Assembly (NCBI GenBank): GCA_028015205.1
Contig: CM051517.1
Location: forward strand, 47,131,135 to 47,195,134
Length of the DNA stretch: 64,000 nucleotides
Reading direction: 5' to 3'
Source of the DNA: Mytilisepta virgata
Lineage: Eukaryota; Mollusca; Bivalvia; Mytilida; Mytilidae
Under the pieces are notes generated by a model. The model saw only the letters and a program-made list of their open reading frames with translations. It had not been told where the DNA came from and searched no databases. Positions 47,666-59,779 of the stretch are shown piece after piece. Within the stretch, counting starts at the first letter, position 1, and every line of letters starts with the position of its first letter. The translations under genes were made by a program, and so were the position numbers.

Positions 47666-47999
47666 AAAGTAAAAGACCGGAAAATCTCAGGCATCCGAGG
47701 ATAAGATTTCCCGTCCTCATGTAACGGGGCTTCCCTCGTGTACGATTGATGTTATAGAACCGTAATAGCTTTATAACCACCCTCTATTGGCTGCGCTAGT
47801 AGTGTACTCCTTTAGCTCAGTTGGTAGAGCGGTGTTTACTACTGAATCAAAGGTTCCGGGTTCGATCTCTGGTTGTTGCGGTAGGTAATTTTGGGAGACA
47901 AATCATACTCTACTGTTACACTCAAACGAGGCTTGCCGAGTTGGAGACGTTGAAAATCTTGCCCAAGGGTGTCTGAGATTTTCCAGTCTTGTACTTTTT
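47666..47999. mobile_element. MITE interrupted by a tRNA-like element
   Basis: Inverted ends: AAAGTAAAAGACCGGAAAAT + CTCAGGCATCCGAGGATAAG on the left, and the inverse of AAAAGTACAAGACTGGAAAA + TCTCAGACACCCTTGGGCAA on the right. Removing the 199-bp insert 47721-47919 leaves a small palindromic MITE of about 135 bp. Confidence 0.75.
47721..47919 (+). mobile_element. tRNA-like SINE/MITE, GTAAC-ended family, copy 3 (nested)
   Basis: GTAACGGGGCTTCCCTCGTG opens the element. The tRNA-like part TTTAGCTCAGTTGGTAGAGC with box B GGTTCGATCTC lies at 47811-47880, and it ends ATACTCTACTGTTAC. Ends and head match copies at 287-476 and 584-752. The anticodon-stem region (GGTGTTTACTACTGAATC) does not pair cleanly, so this is not a working tRNA gene. 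Confidence 0.75.
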
Positions 48000-48249
48000 A
48001 TGGTGTTTGATTCTGTTTCTCACCCCAAACACTCGAAACAACAAGCCAAAAATGAGTTGCATGTCATTGTTAACACCAACGAGTTACTTGGAATTACAAG
48101 TTTTAATTACAATTCTAATGAGTTTAATTGTTCTTTTGAACTGGAATAGCATTTTAACGTAAACTTTATATTTGACTAATACTTCTCGTAAAGAATGTAC
48201 AACTTTATTTTAAGCGTATTATGTAAAAAGCCTGAGTAGACATTTTGGT

Positions 48250-49645
48250 GGTAAAGGGCACGTGAATTTCTCACACGGGTAAAAGTCCGTCCGTCGTTAG
48301 CTTTTCATTCAAACATCTTCTCCTCAGAAACCATATGGCCAATTCCAACCAAACTTTGCATGAGTGGTGTATGGAAGGTCCTCAACAAAATTTTCTCATT
48401 TAGTTCTGATTGGTCAAGAAACATGGCCACCAGAGGCAATTCTTGTTTCTGATTGGCTGATTTTCAAAAATCTTCTCCTCTGAAACGGCTGGGCAGATTG
48501 GATCCAGGCTTCATAGGAATGATATATGACATGTCCTCCACAAACGATCCTCATTTTATATTGATCCGATGAGAAACATGGCCACTGTTGCTAAAAATAG
48601 AACATAGGGGTAAATTGCTGTTTTTAGCTAATAACTCAAAAACCATTACAGATATCGAAAATCTGACATGGGGTAAAATTGATCAGCATGACAAGATCTA
48701 CCTACACTGAAATTTTGAAGGAAATTCCAAAACCCATTTAGGAGTTATTGCCCTTTTTAGTCAAATTTTCAAAATTTAACATTTTTCGTCATTTATCTCC
48801 AAAATTATTGAAGATAGAAGTGAAATGTAAATTTGAAAAATGTTTGCTATGTTGAAATCTACCTACCCTGAAATTTTAAAGGAAATTCCAAAAAACCCTT
48901 AGGAGTTGTTTCCTTTTTTTTGTCAAATTTTCAAAACTTTTTCATTCAAAAATATTCTCCTCTGAAACCGCTGGGCCGATTGGTTTGAAACTTAATAGGA
49001 ATGATCTATGACATGTCCTCTACAAACGATCCTCAATTTATTTTGATCTGACATAAAACATGGCTGTCGTAGCTAAAAATAGAATATAGGGGGTGCATGT
49101 GTTGTTTTTGGCTTATAACTTAAAAACCGTTACAGATATCAAAAATATGACATGGGGTAAAATTGATCAGCATGACAAGATCTACCTAACCTGAAATTTT
49201 GAAAGAAATCCTAAAACCCATTTAGGAGTTATTGCCCTTTTTCGTCAAATTTTCAAAATTTAACATTTTTCGTCATTTATCCCTAAAACTATTTGAGATA
49301 GAAGTGATATGTAAATGTTTGCCATGTTGAGATCTACCTACCCTGAAATTTTGAAGGGAATCCCAAATTCTATTTAGGAGTTATTGGTTTGTGTAATTTG
49401 AGGTTGGGTTCTGTTACATTTATTTAAGGTTCACCCTTATTCCTGGTCAATTTTATCAACTTCCTGCCAGGACTACCACCATCAGGGAACATATTTTAAC
49501 ATTAAACCTTATGAAAAATAAATCTTCAACAAATTTTCCCTGAACAATTGAACCAATTGCAACAAACTTGGTCAAATAGTTGATTAATTGTCCAATGAAA
49601 ACCAGACTCCAGGTGAGCGATTCGGGCTCTGGTGAGCTTCTTGTT
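48250..49645. mobile_element. hairpin-ended element with two cores of about 485 bp
   Basis: The right end TCCAGGTGAGCGATTCGGGC + TCTGGTGAGCTTCTTG is the inverse of the CAAGARGCTC..GAGCC..ATCGCTCACCTG end. Two long cores at about 48470-48950 and 48955-49440 share CTTCTCCTCTGAAACCGCTG, GACATGTCCTC.ACAAACGAT, GACATGGGGTAAAATTGATC, AGCATGACAAGATCTACCTA and CATTTAGGAGTTATTGCCCT. Core text resembles the intron 1 element at 15.3-16.2 kb. Non-coding. Confidence 0.75.
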
Positions 49646-50562
49646 TACTTACAAATAGCACAGCTGAAGCAAAGCAAACAGTTCTTCCTCCAGCGCACCC
49701 TGATTGTATCGTGTGACTAAGATAAATGAAATATTACTTTGAATTCACAAAACAAGAAGGCGTCAAAATATCTATAAAAAAAGGAAACAATATTCGTCAA
49801 TTTTTCATGTAGCAAATAACATTTTGCAATGTCAGACTATCTCATGCACTTTTGATGGTGTTGATTTTCCATTTAAACTGAAATTGAGAAGTATTTGGTC
49901 ACGCCCTAAACTAGCAGCGTATGATGTCAGACACAAATTTAACGCTATTCTAATTAATCCGCTTAGTAACAAATAGTCAAAACAGTAAACTGTATATCAC
50001 TTTTCAAATCTGAGTTCAAGGTTTTTACCTCAATTTAAACAGCTGTAAAATCAGCTGGATTATGTATTTAATTTCACCTAAATCAGCTGATATTTAGAAG
50101 TAAACAGGTAATCGGTAACCTTGGTATGAACAACGACCTTGCATTGTGGGTTTTAGTAGTTTGGTATACATAATATACAGGTCGTTGATCTGTTTATTCT
50201 CGCGTGTCACAGATTTTTTTTTTTTGCCTTGTCATTTTTTAGAAATGTTTTGTTACAAATCTGTTTTTGCACGCGTTTATAGGATGATATCGAAGATTGA
50301 TTTATAACTGGAACTAGACATCTTTGTTATAAAATAGCATATTTTTCATGTTAATTCTTTTATTAAACTAAATCATTCAAAACTTACAAAATATACCATC
50401 AACAGTATATACTTCTTGAATGGGTATGAGGGGAAAAGTAAGTTTATTGTCCCCGAGGTACCAACTATTGCCCCGAGGCGTAGCTGATTGCAATAGGTAT
50501 TATACCTCGTCAATAAGTCTGATTTCAAACGATACAAATTGTACAAGCAAAAAAAAAGTTTC

Positions 50563-50773
50563 CTACTGTTCATTTTTGCCCATCTGATTTAAGGTATGTC
50601 CTACGAATTCTTCAGAAGAGGTTTGCAAAGAAATATAATTATTCAAAGTCTTTAAAACATCAAGTTGAACAAGCATTCTGAGAGTATTGCTGAGCAATAA
50701 AATGTTCCCTACCGGCTTGAGCTTTGAGAATTGACTATATGAATCGGACGCAGAGTGATTCCTAAAACTATGT
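50563..50773 (-). other. possible terminal coding exon of an unknown gene
   Basis: On the minus strand an acceptor (TGATTATTCCTTGCAG) precedes 50773. One frame then stays open for about 69 codons to TAG at 50565-50563 (...KPVGNILLLSNTLRMLVQLD, VLKTLNNYISLQTSSEEFVG...). AATAAA lies about 200 nt further on (50363-50358). The composition is protein-like and helical. No family recognised and no upstream exon found, so this remains weak. Confidence 0.22.
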
Positions 50774-50860
50774 CTGCAAGGAATAATCAATAATTACCCG
50801 TTTAACATGAAACTAAAACGTGTTCTGTACCTCATCATTATGAGTCTACACACTAACAAG

Positions 50861-52000
50861 AGGCTCAGTGGGCTGAGCTTGTATCGCTCACCTGGCCATT
50901 TTGTTTCACGGACAGGGAAGATTTAAGCAAAGTTTGTAAAGGACCTTCCATAGATGCTCCATACCAAATATCAGTTCATTTGGCTTTACGATTTCAGAGA
51001 AGAAGTTTTAAATTTCGACCAATCAGAACATGTAAATGCTCATGGCGGCCATTTTGTTTCACGGACCAAGAAGATTTATACAAACTTTGCAAAGGACCTT
51101 CCATAGACGCTCTATAAAAAAAATCAGTTAAGTTGGCCTTACGGTTTCAGAAGAGAAGAAGTTTTAGATTTCGACCAATCAGAACATGAAAATGCTAATG
51201 GCGGCCATTTTGTTTCACCGACCGGGACGATTTATGCAAACTTTGTAAAGGACCTTCCATAGATGCTCCATACCAAAAATCAGTTCATTTGGCTTTACGG
51301 TTTCAGAGGAGAAGAAGTTTTAAATTTAGACCAATCAGAACATGTAAACGCTAATGGCAGCCATTTTGTTAGACGAGCCGGGATGATTTAAGCAAACTTT
51401 GTAAAGGACCTTCCATAGAAGCTTCAGCCCAAGTTTCAGGTCATTAGGTCCAGGGGTTTCAGAGGAGAAGATGAAAATGTAAAAGTTTCTGAAAAAAGTC
51501 CGGAACACTTATTTTGACAATAAATCCTTTTTCCAAGGGCAATAACTCTCACAATAATTATCTGATCAGTGTGAAACTCAATTTTGATCCGTAACTCGTC
51601 ATTAAAGCTCACATACCAAAAATAAGATAAGCTGGTTAAACGGTTTCTGAAAAAAGTCCGGAAAACTATAATTTTGCGATAATCCCTTTTCCAAGGGCAT
51701 TAACTCTCACGATGATTATTCGATGAGCGTGAAACTTAAACTTAATCTGTAACTCTTCATTGTAAGCTCACATACCAAAAATACCAGTTTTTTAAACAGT
51801 TTCTGAAAAAGTCCGGAAAACTATTATTTTTGTAATTGTATAGATTCCTTTTCCCAAGGGCATTCACTATCCCAAAAATTATTCGATCAGTCTGTAACTC
51901 ATCATTATAAGCTCACATACCAAAAATAAGATCAGCTGGTTAAACGGTTTTTGAATAAAAAAAAACCGCCAAACTAAGGCAGTAGGCCACAAATGACGTC
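50861..52000 (+). mobile_element. hairpin-ended element with two kinds of tandem core
   Basis: It starts AGGCTCAGTGGGCTGAGCTT (stem-loop) and GTATCGCTCACCTGGCCATT. The first core type (about 155 bp: GGCGGCCATTTTGTTTCACG, AAAGGACCTTCCATAGA, CGGTTTCAGAGGAGAAGAAG, GACCAATCAGAACATG) has four copies from about 50898, 51052, 51206 and 51363. A second core type (about 145 bp: AAAAAAGTCCGGAAAACTAT, CTTTTCCAAGGGCATTAACT, AGCTCACATACCAAAAATA) has three copies from about 51495. Non-coding. Confidence 0.8.
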
Positions 52001-52009
52001 AAGACGTTC

Positions 52010-53090
52010 AAAACATACTTTTGAAAACAAAACATACATGCTCACAATAAACTGGCTTTGGGCAGCTTGATTTTTCAACCATACATGTATATATGTATGG
52101 AATCCTCACTTTATGCAGATTTCATTTCACAAAGAATAATTATAAAACAATTTTGACATGAAGTTTTACCAATGGCAGCAAATTGCACAATTTTCTTCGA
52201 AATATCTGTAAAAATGTACTTTACATAAAAAAGTTTGACCTGTAAAACGACCAATTTCTAAAATTTCAATCCTTTAATTTCATATATTCCCAGAAGAGGG
52301 GGAAAAGTTGGTCCATTTCACCTTGTTTTTTCAGCAAATTACATCACATTTTTCACATGTAAATATCCCTTTCATAAAACACATTGGGATATACACTCTG
52401 AGACAATGCTGGGAAAATTATGATTTTAATACGGATGGATGGCTGTATGTTAAATAAATTATTAATGAAACTCTTGTATGAACTATTCCCTATCTTTTGA
52501 ATCTACTTTCACTGATATATTAATCTTTGTTCTTAATTCATAGCAACTTAAAATTCAATATTGAATATTATTTCTTTTATAATGGGAGGACATAATTCGA
52601 AACTTACAAAATGAAAAATCCTATTTGTATACTGGTACCTAAGTGTGACTTCCGACGTACGGAGTGCAAACCTATAGTCCACTTCGGCGACTCAAAATAA
52701 CATATCCGTGCTAGTTTTCTCACAACACGATGTCAGTATTTACCCTTCATGGCCAAAAGATAACCGAGGAATAGGTAAAGATGAAATAATTCCACCCGGA
52801 TTCCAGAAATAATTTTAAAGACAACGTGGAAGAAGATTAATGGGTCAATCAATGTAAACAGTTCAGAGAAAATGCAAAGGACAAGAACCAAACAACAGAT
52901 AACTCAACACGAAACCCCAGGAGTTAGATCTTAATATAACCTCTGGTGAACAAAGTTGGTTCGAAATTCCGGTCTCTTTGACGAAGACCCTCGTGTCATT
53001 CATTTGCCAAGGCCTTTAAAAAATCAGACTCGGCGAAAGTTAAACAACACAACGACAGATGGAACATTTTAAAGAAACATAGATTATTAT
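52010..53090. other. intergenic stretch, no gene seen
   Basis: No supported exon or repeat. Confidence 0.45.
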
Positions 53091-53094
53091 TAGG

Positions 53095-53220
53095 GGCCAG
53101 CTGAAGCCGGGTATGGGATTTTCTCGCTGAGTTGAAGACCTATTGATAGCCTTGAGCTGTTTTCTGCTCTTTGGTCTGGTTGTTGTCTCTTTGACACATT
53201 CCCCGTTTCCATTCTCTACT
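53095..53220 (+). repeat. dispersed mussel-type repeat fragment
   Basis: GGGGCCAGCTGAAGCCGGGT, TTCTCGCTGAGTTGAAGACC, GGTCTGGTTGTTGTCTCTTT and GACACATTCCCCGTTTCCAT. I recall this order from many Mytilus transcripts and intergenic sequences. It is a main reason for naming the genus. Frames on both strands across it are by-products. Confidence 0.6.
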
Positions 53221-53229
53221 CTATACAGA

Positions 53230-55000
53230 ATAATAATTGAAACAGAAAAGAAATACTGGCACAACACGAGGATAAAAAACGTTTTTATATTGAGAACATT
53301 CATACAATTGATGAAGAAATTCTGTTAATCTCGATTATCTTTATAAAATAATACAAAATGTTTATCATTTATCCCCAAATTTCTACTTGAAAGACAACTA
53401 TTGACATTCTAAAAATATTTAATAAATTATATAGCACTCTCTAAATGATATAAATTTGCATATGCACATAGCCAAAGGGCATATTAATTATAAAGAAATC
53501 GTAATGTTTTTCGCAATTTGTTAGAAGACACTCATTCACAAGAATTTCCTCTTAAATTAATGTACTGATCCACCTTAACAATGACGTCAAAAGTAACAAT
53601 AAATAATAACGAGAAAAGAAACGCCAGAGCTATCCTAGCCTAATTATTCTTATTAATAGAACACGAGGTACTTAAATGACTTCGTGCTGAAGATGTACGA
53701 TCGCATCTCAATGGTTCCTTCATTTAGGCCAAAACATTTGAATCTTGCGTTTTCGTTGTATGCAAGTTTATTTATAAACAGATACTGATCAATGTACAAA
53801 TGACATTAAACGATACAAAATATTCATCAATATATTTTTCAAATATCGTCAAAGGAATACATAAGCACTAAGATGACGGGTCTAGAAGATCAAAGTTCTA
53901 ATTGAAGAAGATTCTTGACAACAGTAACAAAGAACAAATACTTTATTTTTGTTTTCACTGCAAAACCTACATGTATTTTTTCAGAACAAGTTAAATAATG
54001 CAATCTTTTACTTTAACGGTAATCCCTTAAGTCTTTTCCGTTATAGAAAAACAAACTGGGCACACTTTCTAAGTTTTACAGAGAATTGAAAATTCCACAG
54101 AATTGAATTATGATTTTGTAAATTTAGACTCTGTATATAATTAGGTCAAAATTTATAGTTTTGTAATGAATAAGTAACAATAATTACATAACTGCTTAAT
54201 GGAACTCTAAGTTATATTACATCTGATTTATACATTGGTAGATGTTTCTTTTAAGACTACAGTTTAACGAAGCGTTATATGCTTGTAATGTAAAAGTGGA
54301 GTTGTCTATGCTGTATTTGTGTTAAAACATAGTTTCGTCACACCACCAACGGAAAAGGTCCCAAGAAGTAAAGCATTGATTATTTGTATAAAATACAATT
54401 CCACCATTAAATCTATAAACATATATCATAATAATTATCTTTCAGTTGATGCAAATTTATACATGTATTGGTGTTGAAGGACAAATTCAATGTATATGAA
54501 AAGCCAAAAGTCGGTGAGCAGAATGCAAGAAAATATCAATATTTTCCTGTTTTGGCTGCCTACCCCATATTCTTACGCTTTCATCTCTCACATTTCCAGA
54601 TTAAGATTGAAATATTTGAATATTTTTTTTCAGTTTTATCTTAACATTTGTTAGTTTTTATAAGTGCTGTTTTATGTATGCCTTTTTACAGATACAAAAG
54701 TAACCTAATAGCACACAGATTCTGCCAAAGAAAAATATTTACTTGTAAAGAAACATGCATTTTATCGATTAAATGTATTAAATTTCCGGTTATTCAATAT
54801 TCTTTAATAAACCGTTCTGCTTCACTGACCAGCTCCAAAATGCCAGGTAAGCTTGTTCAATATACCATTAAAGTTCTCATAATGTTGAAGGAAAACTGGT
54901 TTTCATATCACGTAACATAGGTCGCCTTCTGATCATGCCATCACAAAAATGACATGCAAAGTACGTGAAGGGGGTGTTACCTTCATTTATGTGGTCAATT
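53230..55000. other. intergenic stretch with one weak first-exon candidate
   Basis: Mostly featureless. At 54839 CTCCAAAATGCCAG|GTAAGC looks like a start codon and donor; a matching acceptor (CCAATCTAG|GCACACC, exon from 55664) would give a 35-codon frame ending at about 55763. No homology; likely chance. Confidence 0.15.
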
Positions 55001-55024
55001 TCAATAATGAATAAGAAAACTATT

Positions 55025-55430
55025 TGCTTCACATCACGGTGCGAAGCTGTTAGTGTCATTCGATGTACACACACCACCTTGACATTTACCGGTAACATAT
55101 ATTACTTTTGACTGGTTGCCTTACAATGTAATTATGGTACAGTAACAACTATTGGCTAGAATGAGATAAAGAATTGTGAACCTGTTCCGTAAATGGAGAA
55201 GATATGAAAAACCGTAATTTTACAGTTTGTGTATTCAGGACCCGACCTACAATTATAACTTCATCGCTTCGCATCACGGTGCGGAGCTATTAGTTTCAGT
55301 AGACATACACGCCATCTTGAAATAATTACTGATCGCTGATTGGTTACTTTATGATGCCGCTGAGATACAGCAACAGCCATTGGTTTAAATGAGATAAGAA
55401 TTACAGACTTTACTCGTTCAGGATAAGTCA
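55025..55430 (+). repeat. two copies of about 235 bp, each headed by a GCTTCGCA hairpin
   Basis: GCTTCACATCACGGTGCGAAGC (about 55025) and GCTTCGCATCACGGTGCGGAGC (about 55265) each form a stem with loop TCACGG. After each come a GTACACAC/CATACACG..CCATCTTGA block, TGATTGGTTACTTTA and GTTTAAATGAGATAA-like text. This is a tandem pair of an unnamed element. Confidence 0.6.
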
Positions 55431-55689
55431 TCAAAAGCCAGAAAATTAACTATATGTATGTCAGTTCCGATCAACTGTCATTACATGTTTTTGTAATATT
55501 CATATATTCTGAAATTCATTATTGAAATCAATTATTAATACGTGTATATTTGCTTTGTTAATCTGCAATACAAACGGTTTGTTTTGCTTAATCGTATTCA
55601 CTATAATCCTATGTTTACAACAAAAAATGCATGATCTCTACTTTATAACTTCTGCCAATCTAGGCACACCTCCAGAGTCGTGTCTATTT

Positions 55690-56145
55690 GATGTATTTCA
55701 TATATCTAAGAATACCACAATTCCAAAACTAAATCAACAACCACATGCTCACATATTACTATAAATTAAGATACAGCAAAGCAGTCCACAGCTTTTTAGA
55801 AAGCTAATACTTGTGTTTACTCTTAGATACATATATTTGAATGAGCGCTTAAAATCTAAAATATTTTTTTTCTGCTTATTTTCACTGAAAACAAAGAATT
55901 TATTTCAGTTTCATTTTGAAACCCCTTTTTTCAAGTAGTATGGTAAATCGTCGGTTATTTGGTAAATCGTTGGTCACATGAATATCACATGAGGCTTATG
56001 ATTAACCACACAAAAATTTAAATAACACCTTTCCAATACTAACTTCAACAACCAAATACACAACATTTCCTTTCAATTATGATACTGCGAAACATACTAA
56101 AGCTTTTTAGAAAGCTAACACTTGTTCAGTTCTAGATTTTAAAAA
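55690..56145 (+). repeat. diverged direct duplication of about 320-bp spacing
   Basis: AGCTTTTTAGAAAGCTAATACTTGT near 55788 recurs as AGCTTTTTAGAAAGCTAACACTTGT near 56101. Preceding text (CAACAACCA.AT.C.CA.CAT) also matches. The shared AGCTTTTTAGAAAGCT is itself nearly palindromic. Confidence 0.6.
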
Positions 56146-56907
56146 AATAAAAATTACCTTTCACAGGATGTACAAATGTACTGACAAAATGGTGAAGTCT
56201 AAAACACGGAAAAGCGCTTAATTTATTTTAAAATGAAAACTATCTAACATTCAGATTACTCTGTGTCCAACATAAACCTTTTGTTTCCTTTCGTCCTTAC
56301 TTAATTATTGCCATTTCTATTGCTCATACGCATAATTTTTAAAATGAAACCAGATTTTCCGTTTTATATATAGAGTACATAGATTTTTCCATAAATCTGA
56401 CTTATCTATAAGTGAAAGTGTTCTCGTCGATAGTTTGAACACGGCTGACTTTTGGAACACGCCTGATCCTGTTTGAACCTTTTCTCATGAAATCAGTTGA
56501 CGATATCTGTAAGATAGACAGAACAGAACAGAACATATATTGCTTAAAGCACAAAACTATAGGTGTAAGAAATTTAAGTTAACAATGTCATCAAGCTAAC
56601 CCGACAGTATTGATAAGAGATCTATGTGTGAGATAGTAAGCAAACCCGAAATCACATAGCACAGAATATCGTGGATCAATGAATTTTCGTAGCCATCAAA
56701 TGGACGACAGAGTAAGCATCTTCTGCCATGTGATCACAAACGAAATATCCATCCACGCACAGAAAATTAAATCCAGTGAAAAGTCGTGTCAATTATATCA
56801 AAGATGAACGAAAGGGAAAAATATGACAAAACGAAAAAGTCATGTGTAAGGTAAGACACAGAAACAGTATATCGATTTACCAAGCCCTGGGGTATCTTAT
56901 TAATTGT

Positions 56908-57560
56908 TATTCGAAGACACTATAGGATGGAGGAAAAGGAATATTACTTCTCAGAAATTGGAAGTTGACAATTTGAAAACTGCAATAATTCCGCTTGTCA
57001 GTTCCTAGTCGTCCATCATCATCAATTTCGAGAGGGTATGAAACAGATCTTCTGGTTTCAGTTGTGGCCTTTATTTCAAGTTTCTCATATGTAGATTATC
57101 CTTGAAGTGTGGATTATTGATAGAAAGGACATCATCTATATGCTGAAGGGTAAAAGTGACTAACTTGGCGAGCTTCGTTCTCTTTTTGTCTCGTAGAAGA
57201 TTCTGAACTGAACAAACTCTGTTTCATACGAATATAAAAACAGGTCGGAAAGAAGAGGTGCAGAATTAGTACCCATTGGAATACCGACTATCTGTTGAAA
57301 AAGAAGACCCCCAAACTGAACATAGATGTTGTAGATTAAATAGTATAACATTCTGTTAGTTTCATTCGCTTGGTTTTTTTTCCTAAGATGCAAAGCTGTT
57401 TTTAACGAAATATGATTTTTCATGACCGATAACAAGTTATTTGTATCTGCGTTTACCCTTTTCAGTAAAAAAAACTTTGTAAAATCAAATGATGAAGACA
57501 GTCTCTTAATTTGGAATGTACATAGCCATTTAAAGTGTGGAAATAGAATTGCAAGATTTC
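56908..57560 (-). pseudogene. reverse transcriptase fragment, non-LTR/Penelope-like, frameshifted
   Basis: Minus-strand pieces in order: a NIYVQFGGLLFQQIVGIPMG + TNSAPLLSDLFLYSYETEFV segment (RT motif before the catalytic site), LQHIDDVLSINNPHF with catalytic Asp pair (57142-57131; His where the family has Tyr), LEIKATTETRRSVSY, and FQIVNFQFLRSNIPF. At least two frameshifts and a stop break it. Upstream text near 57430-57540 still resembles the KY.VIGYEKSYFVKN part. The next family segment (SPAYGVYISQLIRY) is found at 31.5 kb. Class is from memory of bivalve elements. Dead copy. Confidence 0.82.
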
Positions 57561-57569
57561 AGCATTTTT

Positions 57570-59440
57570 GACTTGAGGTATTCTAGTAAATCTTTTCAGT
57601 TTTTAGAATCCACATCAGATTTACAGTATCACACTCTGAGTGCATTTTTTCTGAAACATTGTAACTTCTGAAAAAACTGAGCCCTAAACTTAGGGGTTGG
57701 TACATTACTTGTTCTGTTTTTGTGCGTTATTAATTTAAATTTTAATACTAGTATACCGCTATGAAATTGGCCTTGCCGAAGAGTACCTTTTGGCTAGCTG
57801 AAGACCCCAGATGAACACAACAAAGAGCTGGTCACTTTCTTTTTGTGTTATGTTCCAGCATTACGTTAGTTAGTTTCTTATCGTATATTAACTCAAAATC
57901 TTTTGCCCTATTGGAAATCAAATTCTTGATTTTCATGAGGGAGATAAACTGTATGGAAAACACAGTACTTTTATTTTGTATAATTATTTATAGGAAAGTA
58001 GGTGTTCATGTAATTTCCGATTGCCCTAAATGCATATTATATAAATTTGAGATAATACAAACGATCTAACTTTGTCCTCAGTAAAGATAGTTTATGAATG
58101 AAAACCACTTAACAAAATTGGCATGCCTTCAACAGATGTTGCTCACTTTTATTACATAAAAGAAATATTATAAAAATAGTTATTTGTTTTCCATTCATAA
58201 ATTTTCATGAATGATTAAATAGAAATTGATGAGAAAAATGAACTGTTGTATTACTTTTGAAGTCAATGTACGATATAAAGCTGACGGTGAAATAAAAGAC
58301 CAACTACTCTATTCAAGAACTCCCGCTAGAGTGTTTCTATTTCATTACTCAAGTAAATAGTATCTTCTAAAATAATTGAGTATCCAATAAACTTGATTAT
58401 AGTTTCCAAATTTTTGCACAATTACGAATGGCCTTTTATTCAAACTGGAAATTTTTATTTTATGAAATGTATTTCCCAAACACCCACGCTGATTAAACCA
58501 GAAAAGATTTTCAGTGAAGTACACAGAGTTCCTTTCCTGTAAACGGAACATTGCAATTTACAAACGAACAATCTATTTTTCTTCTCTAATTTACAGAAGA
58601 ATACTCTTTTTTCTACTTTACCTAAAGTTCGAATTAAAATGAAATACAAATTGTGAAAAAATTAACATTCATCCCAAGAAATGGAGTTCTTAAGTATTCC
58701 AAATTGGACGAAATATATGGTCTTTTCGTATATAAGAACAAAAGAATTTAAATTTTACTTTTAATTGCAGTTGACATTCATCTCAAAGAAATTACTTTCA
58801 AATAACAGTTATGAGGAAACAGGTTTGATTTAAATCAAAAGTATTATCTTTTGACTGACAAATAACTTTCGATAATAGAAATTCGAGAAAAGAGAGTTTG
58901 AAATTACCGGGATCAGCTGTAAATGATTATTTTTCATAACAGATGACAAAGTAAAAATCAATATCATACACCATTTTTTTCTCGGCTTGGCAAAAATCTT
59001 TAAATACTTCTTAGATGTTTTCCAATCCATTTGTCTTTTTTCAATAATCCTTTTATTAAGTAAATTCTAGACTTTCTCCGTATTCCACAAGCATATTCTA
59101 TACATCATTTCCATAGCTTTATTTACTTTATGTTTGCACGTTTCGTCAGACCTTTTCAACAGTACAGTAGTCTTACGTTTCTCTGACCTTAAACGTCTAA
59201 TCAGTCAGCAAACGAAAAGGCCAGATGACGTAATAGTAATTTCGGACTCCAATATGCGCCTCTTACCATTTTTTTAATTGCTATACTTAATCCTTGCCCA
59301 AAATCCTCTATCAAATCCTCTAGGTCATATAGCCAATTCTTCCACTAACACTATGACCACATAAGCATACGCAATGACACGTTCTACCTTCAACCATTTG
59401 TTTTTAGTTTTCGTTTTGACTTCTTACTTCCTCCTAGACA
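57570..59440. other. intergenic stretch, nothing recognised
   Basis: No supported gene, array or inverted repeat beyond weak similarity of 57.80-57.88 kb to 40.60-40.69 kb. Confidence 0.45.
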
Positions 59441-59448
59441 CCAACCAG

Positions 59449-59776
59449 TAACACACTTTTGATCTTAAACGGCCATTCTTGTCTTGCTTATTCTTACTGT
59501 CTGGTCTTGTTTATTCTTGCTTTGTCTTGATTTTATGCATCCTTAACGTTCAAACAAAATTAAGATATGTTGTCTTGATCAGACAAGACAAGTTTAGATA
59601 AGTTCAGTACAGATAAAATTTAACAATCTATAATTTTTCCTCACTCTTTTGAACTTGATTGGCTGCAAGGAAATATATCTTCATTTTGTCTTGTTATCTT
59701 TGTTTTGTATGAAATCTCAGAAATTGCAAAAACCAAGACAGTCAAGTTGAAGCAAGACAGACGTTGCCGTTTAAAC
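59449..59776. mobile_element. MITE-like element rich in TCTTG motifs, copy 2
   Basis: The left end TTAAACGGCCATTCTTGTCT + TGCTTATTCTT and right end AAGCAAGACAGACGTTGCCG + TTTAA are inverted copies. ACACTTTTGATCTTAA before it is shared with 41.58 kb. The interior is full of CTTG/CAAG pairs (GTCTTGATTTT, ACCAAGACAGTCAAG). No coding frame. Confidence 0.65.
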
Positions 59777-59779
59777 TAC

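Noticed and set aside
47811..47885. Possible functional tRNA gene
   Set aside because: Box A and box B are present, but the anticodon stem pairs badly and the flanks are shared with two other copies, so it is a repeat-borne tRNA-like sequence.
53040..53328. Open frames on both strands at 53.1-53.3 kb
   Set aside because: They cover a dispersed mussel repeat; similar strings turn up in spurious predictions.
54839..55763. Two-exon 35-codon frame (54.84 joined to 55.66 kb)
   Set aside because: The splice phases fit, but the acceptor is weak, the peptide is very short, and the second exon overlaps a duplicated repeat segment.
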